DNA of 10,754 nt, taken from assembly GCA_955652195.1 (NCBI GenBank), contig CATPBC010000472.1, positions 1-10,754 on the forward strand, written 5' to 3'. The DNA comes from an uncultured Xanthobacteraceae bacterium. Lineage in GTDB: Bacteria > Pseudomonadota > Alphaproteobacteria > Rhizobiales > Xanthobacteraceae. The translations under genes were made by a program, and so were the position numbers. Below are positions 6,974 through 10,754 of the stretch, piece after piece. Positions within the stretch are counted from its first letter, which is position 1, and each line of letters begins with the position of its first letter. The notes beneath the pieces are model-generated. The model was given only the letters and a program-made list of their open reading frames with translations, was not told the DNA's origin and searched no databases.

Positions 6974-9304
6974 CTATGCCGCTTGCTTGGTTTCGCGCGC
7001 CTTGATCGCCGCCCAGACCCGGCTCGGCGTCGCCGGCATGTCGATGTGCTCGATGCCGAGCGGCTTTAATGCATCGAGAACGGCGGCCATGATCGCCGGT
7101 GGCGCGCCGGTTGCTCCCGCTTCGCCCGCGCCCTTGACGCCGAGCGGATTGGTCTTGGCCGGGACTTCCGTCAGCTCTGAGGTGAAATCCGGAAGATCGG
7201 CGGCGCGCGGCATGGCGTAATCCTGGAAACTGCCGGTGAGGAGCTGACCGGCGGAGTCGAACACGATCGCCTCCATCAGCGCCTGGCCGGCGCCTTGCGC
7301 GACGCCGCCATGAATCTGACCCTCGCACAGCAGGCGGTTCATGACCTTGCCGACATCGTCGACCGCGGCGTAGCGATCGAGCGTGACCGCCCCGGTTTCG
7401 GGATCGATCTCCACCTCGCAGACGTGACAGCCATTGGGATAATTCGGCGGCTCGGCGGCAAAGGTGCCGGAGGCTTCCAGCCCAACGTCGAACTGCGGCG
7501 GCAGCATCATCGGCCGATAAAATCCCTTGGCGACCTCGGTCAGCGGCAAGGCGCGGTCGGTACCGACGATGCGGAACGATCCGTCCTTGAATTCGAGGTC
7601 GCCAGCGGCCGCTTCCAGCATCATCGCCGCCATCGGCTTTGCCTTCTCGATGATCGCATCGGCGGCGCGTTTGAGCGCATTGCCGCCGACATGCATGCTG
7701 CGCGAACCATAGGTGCCGCGGCCCATCGGCACCGCGTCGGTGTCGCCCTGCACGAAGCGGATATTCTCGAACGGCACGCCGAGCCACTCGCTCACCATCT
7801 GCATGTAGACGGTCTGATGGCCTTGGCCGTGCGAATGCGTGCCGGCGAGAATAGTCAGCATGCCGCTCGGATCGAAGCGCAGCACCATGCGATCGTTAAA
7901 CACCGCGGCTTCTTCTAGGAAATAACCGACGCCGCGGCCGCGCAGCTTGCCGCGCTTTTTCGATTCGGCGGCGCGTTTGCCGAAACCATTCCAATCGGCA
8001 AGCTTCAAGCACTCGTCCATGACATGGACGAAATCACCGCTGTCGTAGGTAATGCCGGTTTGCACTTTGTGCGGCATGGCGGCGGACGGAATAAAATTGC
8101 GCCGCCTGATTTCCACCGCGTCGACGCCGACGGCGCGCGCAGCGCGGTCGAGCAGCATTTCGATCAAAAACGTCGCTTCCGGTCGTCCGGCGCCGCGATA
8201 CGGCGCAAGCGGAATAGTATTGGTGAGCACCGCTTTACCGACCGCATGGACCGCCGGGATTTGATACACGCCCGACGAAAGCCGCAGCGCGAACAACGGT
8301 ACCACCATCGCAGCGCCGAACACATGCGAACCCATCGCGTGTAGTGCATTGACGCGTAGCCCTAAGATTTTGCCGTGTTCGTCGAGCGCAAGTTCGCCGG
8401 TGACGACCTGATCGCGGCCTTGCGAATCGCCGAGCAAAGCCTCTGAACGCGTCGAAACCCATTTCACCGGACGGCCGCCGACATGGCGCGACGCCCACAC
8501 CACCAGCGCATCCTCCGGGTAACCGCCGTGCTTCATGCCGAACCCACCACCAACGTCGGGCGAGATGACGCGAAGCTTGGTTTCGGGAATTTTCAGAACC
8601 TGGCCGGCGACTGCGGAGCGCGTGCCGTGCGGATTCTGCGAAGTCGAATAAAGCGTGTAGCTGTCGCTGTCCGGATGATATTGGCCGATTGCCGCCCGCG
8701 GCTCGATGGAATTCGCGGTGACGCGGTTATTGTTCAGCTTGAGCGAAACCACGTGCCGCGCGTGTGCGAAGGCGACGTCGGTCGCCTCCTTGTTGCCCAT
8801 CATCAGCGCAAACGCGACATTGCTCGGCGCCCCGTCCCACACCGCCGGCGCGCCCGGCTTGACGGCATCCTCGACGCCGACGACGGCCGGCAGCGGCTCG
8901 TAATCGATTTCGATCAGTTCGGCGGCATCTCTCGCCTGCGCAACCGTCTCGGCAACGACGAAAGCGACGCGATCGCCGACCGCGCGGACTTTCTCGCGTT
9001 CCAGGATGGCGCGCAGCGTGCGGAAACCTTTGGGGCCGCCCATGTCCTCGGGCATCGGCGGCGCCAAGCCGCCAAGCTTGTCGGCCGCGGCATCGGCGCC
9101 GGTGAGCACGGCGAGCACGCCCGGGGCGGCTTTGGCCTTTGCGGTATCGATGCGCTTGATGCGGGCATGCGCGTGCGGCGACATCACCACCACGCCGTAG
9201 CACTGCTGGGGCAGTTCGAAATCATCGACAAAGCGGCCGCGGCCGGTAATAAACCGCGGGTCCTCGACCCGCGGCACGGGCTGACCGATACCGAACTTGT
9301 TCAC
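6974..9304 (-). CDS. Molybdopterin-binding large subunit, xanthine dehydrogenase/CoxL family (form II-like)
   Basis: The 776-residue protein resembles the large catalytic subunits of molybdenum hydroxylases, which oxidise aldehydes, purines or N-heterocycles with water as oxygen donor. Counting from GTG at 9304, the N-terminal a/b-hammerhead domain starts with RVEDPRFITGRGRFVDD (about 12-28). The cofactor-binding part shows PDVGGGFGMKHGG around Phe255, the active-site loop APYRGAGRPEA at 367-377, HSHGQGHQT around Gln494, and GVKGAGEAG with the catalytic base Glu728. The loop lacks the Cys of true CO dehydrogenase (AYRCSFR), so this is not a form I CODH; substrate is open. GTG 9304 is preferred over ATG 9310 because GAGGAG touches the ATG directly but stands 6 bases from the GTG. 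The partner genes for the FeS (CoxS-like) and FAD (CoxM-like) subunits are absent on both sides here, which is unusual. It runs 7 bp before the methyltransferase gene and diverges from a GMC oxidoreductase. Confidence 0.9.
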   Translation of the reverse strand: MNKFGIGQPVPRVEDPRFITGRGRFVDDFELPQQCYGVVVMSPHAHARIKRIDTAKAKAAPGVLAVLTGADAAADKLGGLAPPMPEDMGGPKGFRTLRAILEREKVRAVGDRVAFVVAETVAQARDAAELIEIDYEPLPAVVGVEDAVKPGAPAVWDGAPSNVAFALMMGNKEATDVAFAHARHVVSLKLNNNRVTANSIEPRAAIGQYHPDSDSYTLYSTSQNPHGTRSAVAGQVLKIPETKLRVISPDVGGGFGMKHGGYPEDALVVWASRHVGGRPVKWVSTRSEALLGDSQGRDQVVTGELALDEHGKILGLRVNALHAMGSHVFGAAMVVPLFALRLSSGVYQIPAVHAVGKAVLTNTIPLAPYRGAGRPEATFLIEMLLDRAARAVGVDAVEIRRRNFIPSAAMPHKVQTGITYDSGDFVHVMDECLKLADWNGFGKRAAESKKRGKLRGRGVGYFLEEAAVFNDRMVLRFDPSGMLTILAGTHSHGQGHQTVYMQMVSEWLGVPFENIRFVQGDTDAVPMGRGTYGSRSMHVGGNALKRAADAIIEKAKPMAAMMLEAAAGDLEFKDGSFRIVGTDRALPLTEVAKGFYRPMMLPPQFDVGLEASGTFAAEPPNYPNGCHVCEVEIDPETGAVTLDRYAAVDDVGKVMNRLLCEGQIHGGVAQGAGQALMEAIVFDSAGQLLTGSFQDYAMPRAADLPDFTSELTEVPAKTNPLGVKGAGEAGATGAPPAIMAAVLDALKPLGIEHIDMPATPSRVWAAIKARETKQAA

Positions 9305-9310
9305 GCGCAT

Positions 9311-9316
9311 CTCCTC
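9311..9316 (-). promoter_or_regulatory. Ribosome-binding site that decides the molybdoenzyme start
   Basis: On the minus strand GAGGAG abuts the first in-frame ATG (9310-9308) with no spacer, too close for use. The next candidate, GTG at 9304-9302, is 6 bases downstream, a normal spacing. The protein then begins (M)NKFGIGQPVPRVEDPRF, which fits family N-termini equally well. Choosing the ATG would add only two residues. Confidence 0.55.
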
Positions 9317-9330
9317 GAAACTCTCCCCCT

Positions 9331-9357
9331 CCCCCGCTGCGCTTCGCCATGCGGGGG
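9331..9357. repeat. GC-rich imperfect palindrome between divergent genes
   Basis: CCCCCGC (9331-9337) pairs with GCGGGGG (9351-9357). Inside the 13-base loop a second small stem GCG-CTT-CGC (9339-9347) can form, and outside the core the arms continue imperfectly as C/T-rich 9321-9330 against GGAGAAG. It lies between the 5' ends of two divergent genes, so it is not a terminator for either. Its composition resembles dispersed intergenic palindromes known in Bradyrhizobium-type genomes; only one copy is in this window, so the repeat call rests on that resemblance. Confidence 0.5.
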
Positions 9358-9366
9358 CGGAGAAGC

Positions 9367-9395
9367 GTTATACTCACCAAATCCGGCGATGAGAA
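9367..9395 (-). promoter_or_regulatory. Possible promoter of the molybdoenzyme-methyltransferase operon
   Basis: On the minus strand, TTCTCA (9395-9390; 4 of 6 consensus bases) and TATAAC (9372-9367; 5 of 6) are 17 bases apart. The transcript would start near 9360 and run through the GC-rich palindrome before the GTG start at 9304. The plus strand also has TATACT at 9369-9374 but no fitting -35 box, so the promoter of the GMC gene is not identified. Confidence 0.3.
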
Positions 9396-9417
9396 TGGAC
9401 GAATAGGGAGAGCGAGT

Positions 9418-10754
9418 ATGGCGACAATTCCGGATCAAGCGCGGTTCGATTACATCATCGTCGGCGCTGGCTCCGCCGGCTGCGTGCTGGCCAATCGGCT
9501 GACCGAATCCGGCCGGCACCGCGTCTTACTGCTCGAAGCCGGCGGCCATGACCGGCACATCTGGATTCATATCCCGCTCGGCTATGGGAAGCTGTTCGAC
9601 AATGCCAAAGTCAATTGGCTTTACAAAACCGAGCCGGAGCCGGAGCTGAACAACCGCCAGATCATCCAGCCGCGCGGCAAGGTGCTGGGCGGATCGAGTT
9701 CGATCAACGGTTTGCTCTACATCCGCGGCCAGCACGAGGATTACGATCATTGGCGGCAACTCGGCAATGCCGGCTGGGGCTTTGCCGACGTGCTGCCCTA
9801 TTTCCGCCGCGCCGAGGATCAAGCGCGCGGCGGCGATGATTTCCACGGTGTCGGCGGGCCGCTCGCGGTGTCGGACGTCAGCGAGCCGCATCCGCTCTGC
9901 GAGGCCTTCATCGAGGCCGCGCAACAGGCCGGCATTCCGCGCAACGATGATTTCAACGGCGCGGCGCAAGAGGGCGCCGGTTACTTCCAGCTCACTGCGA
10001 AAAACGGCCGGCGCTGGTCGACTGCGGTCGGCTATCTGCGGCAAGCGCGGCGCCGGCACAATCTCGCAGTCGTTTCCGACGCGCTAGGGAGCCGCATCTT
10101 GTTCTCAGGTCGCCGCGCCATTGGCGTCGAATACATCCAGCACGGCATAACGCGCACCGCTTATGCCGATGGCGAAGTCATCGTCTCCGGCGGCGCGTTC
10201 AATTCACCGCAGCTTTTGCAGCTATCGGGGCTCGGCCCGGCCAAAATCCTGCGCGACCTCGGTGTCGCGGTGATCGCCGACATGCCCGGGGTCGGCGCCG
10301 ACCTGCAGGATCATCTGCAGATCCGCATGCAATACCGCTGCACCGAACCGATCACCATGAACGATGTGATCAATCACTGGCGGCACCGCTATGGCGCGGG
10401 CTTGCGCTATATAATGTCGCGCAAGGGGCTGTTGACGATCGGCGCCGGCTATGCCGGCGCGTTTTTCCGCACGCGGCCGGAACTGGCGACGCCCGACGTA
10501 CAACTTCATTTTCTGATTTTCAGCGCCGACGCGGCCGGCGCGGTGCTCCATAACTTTCCGGGCTTCATGACGTCGGTGTGCCAATTGCGGCCGGAAAGCC
10601 GCGGCTTCGTGCGCATCAAGTCCAATGACCCGCGAATGGCGCCGGCGATCCAACCGCGTTATCTCTCAGCGCGCGCCGACTGCGATACAGTCGTCGCCGG
10701 GATGAAGGCGATGCGCCGGATCATGAACGAGCCGGCGATGCGCCGCTACATCGC
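9418..10754 (+). CDS. GMC-family FAD oxidoreductase (choline dehydrogenase-like), C-terminus cut by window edge
   Basis: The frame is open from ATG 9418 to the right edge (445 residues, no stop). The ATG has AGGGAG at 9405-9410, 7 bases upstream. The family uses FAD to oxidise primary or secondary alcohols to aldehydes or ketones. The dinucleotide-binding motif IIVGAGSAGCVLANRL is at residues 13-28, followed by the ribose-binding Glu in LLLEAGG. GMC signature 1 reads RGKVLGGSSSING at 86-98, and GMC signature 2 reads GAFNSPQLLQLSGLG at 259-273. With a usual length of 530-550, about 90-100 residues are missing, including the catalytic His/Asn pair, so activity cannot be judged. There is no signal peptide, which favours a cytoplasmic BetA/AlkJ-like enzyme over a periplasmic one. 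No betaine-pathway genes are visible, so betA is not assigned. It diverges from the molybdenum hydroxylase subunit gene. Confidence 0.92.
   Translation, partial: MATIPDQARFDYIIVGAGSAGCVLANRLTESGRHRVLLLEAGGHDRHIWIHIPLGYGKLFDNAKVNWLYKTEPEPELNNRQIIQPRGKVLGGSSSINGLLYIRGQHEDYDHWRQLGNAGWGFADVLPYFRRAEDQARGGDDFHGVGGPLAVSDVSEPHPLCEAFIEAAQQAGIPRNDDFNGAAQEGAGYFQLTAKNGRRWSTAVGYLRQARRRHNLAVVSDALGSRILFSGRRAIGVEYIQHGITRTAYADGEVIVSGGAFNSPQLLQLSGLGPAKILRDLGVAVIADMPGVGADLQDHLQIRMQYRCTEPITMNDVINHWRHRYGAGLRYIMSRKGLLTIGAGYAGAFFRTRPELATPDVQLHFLIFSADAAGAVLHNFPGFMTSVCQLRPESRGFVRIKSNDPRMAPAIQPRYLSARADCDTVVAGMKAMRRIMNEPAMRRYI

Noticed and set aside
8162..8220. Form I CO dehydrogenase active-site loop
   Set aside because: The encoded loop is PYRGAGR without the required Cys of AYRCSFR, so a coxL symbol and a CO-oxidising role were not assigned.
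8483..9406. Long plus-strand open frame (about 307 codons) antisense to the molybdoenzyme gene
   Set aside because: It is His/Arg/Gly-rich with no recognisable motifs and lies opposite a gene with complete family signatures; long antisense frames are expected in high-GC coding DNA.
9418..10754. Naming the GMC oxidoreductase betA
   Set aside because: Only general GMC signatures are visible, the catalytic C-terminus is missing and no betaine aldehyde dehydrogenase or betI gene is present.

Overview
The window looks like chromosomal DNA of a high-GC alphaproteobacterium, most likely Hyphomicrobiales (Bradyrhizobium/Xanthobacteraceae-like). The strongest clue is a TrcR (DUF1013) gene, a family essentially confined to Alphaproteobacteria. 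A lytic transglycosylase with a SPOR-like tail and a small secreted Cys-rich protein also fit this group. I see no rRNA, tRNA, CRISPR array, insertion sequence, phage gene or integration scar. Codon use looks even throughout, so this reads as ordinary core and metabolic sequence rather than a genomic island. The species is not identified from a search.

Layout from left to right. (1) Positions 1-1569, minus: an AMP-forming acyl-CoA synthetase cut by the left edge just before its catalytic C-terminal lysine motif. (2) 1730-3682, plus: propionyl-CoA synthetase PrpE, divergent from the first ligase across 160 bp. (3) 3718-4623, plus: an exported SLT lytic transglycosylase, 35 bp after prpE. (4) 4837-5085, plus: an 82-residue exported Cys-rich protein of unknown function, followed by a strong hairpin terminator. 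(5) 5307-6008, minus: trcR, convergent with the small gene, with a predicted sigma70-type promoter and a 5'-UTR hairpin next to its Shine-Dalgarno sequence. (6) 6175-6966, minus: a class I SAM-dependent methyltransferase. (7) 6974-9304, minus: a molybdopterin-binding large subunit of the xanthine dehydrogenase/CoxL family, 7 bp upstream of the methyltransferase and probably co-transcribed with it. (8) 9418-10754, plus: a GMC-family FAD oxidoreductase cut by the right edge, divergent from the molybdoenzyme across about 110 bp that hold a GC-rich palindrome.

The two ligases activate carboxylic acids to CoA thioesters. The GMC enzyme family oxidises alcohols and the molybdenum hydroxylase family oxidises aldehydes or heterocycles. 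A route from alcohol to aldehyde to acid to acyl-CoA is therefore possible, but this is inference and the two gene groups are separated by unrelated housekeeping genes. The molybdoenzyme gene lacks its usual FeS and FAD subunit genes on either side. I found no clearly new multi-gene system. The items most worth checking are the small Cys-rich exported protein, the orphan molybdoenzyme subunit, the trcR leader hairpin and the GC-rich palindrome at 9331-9357.
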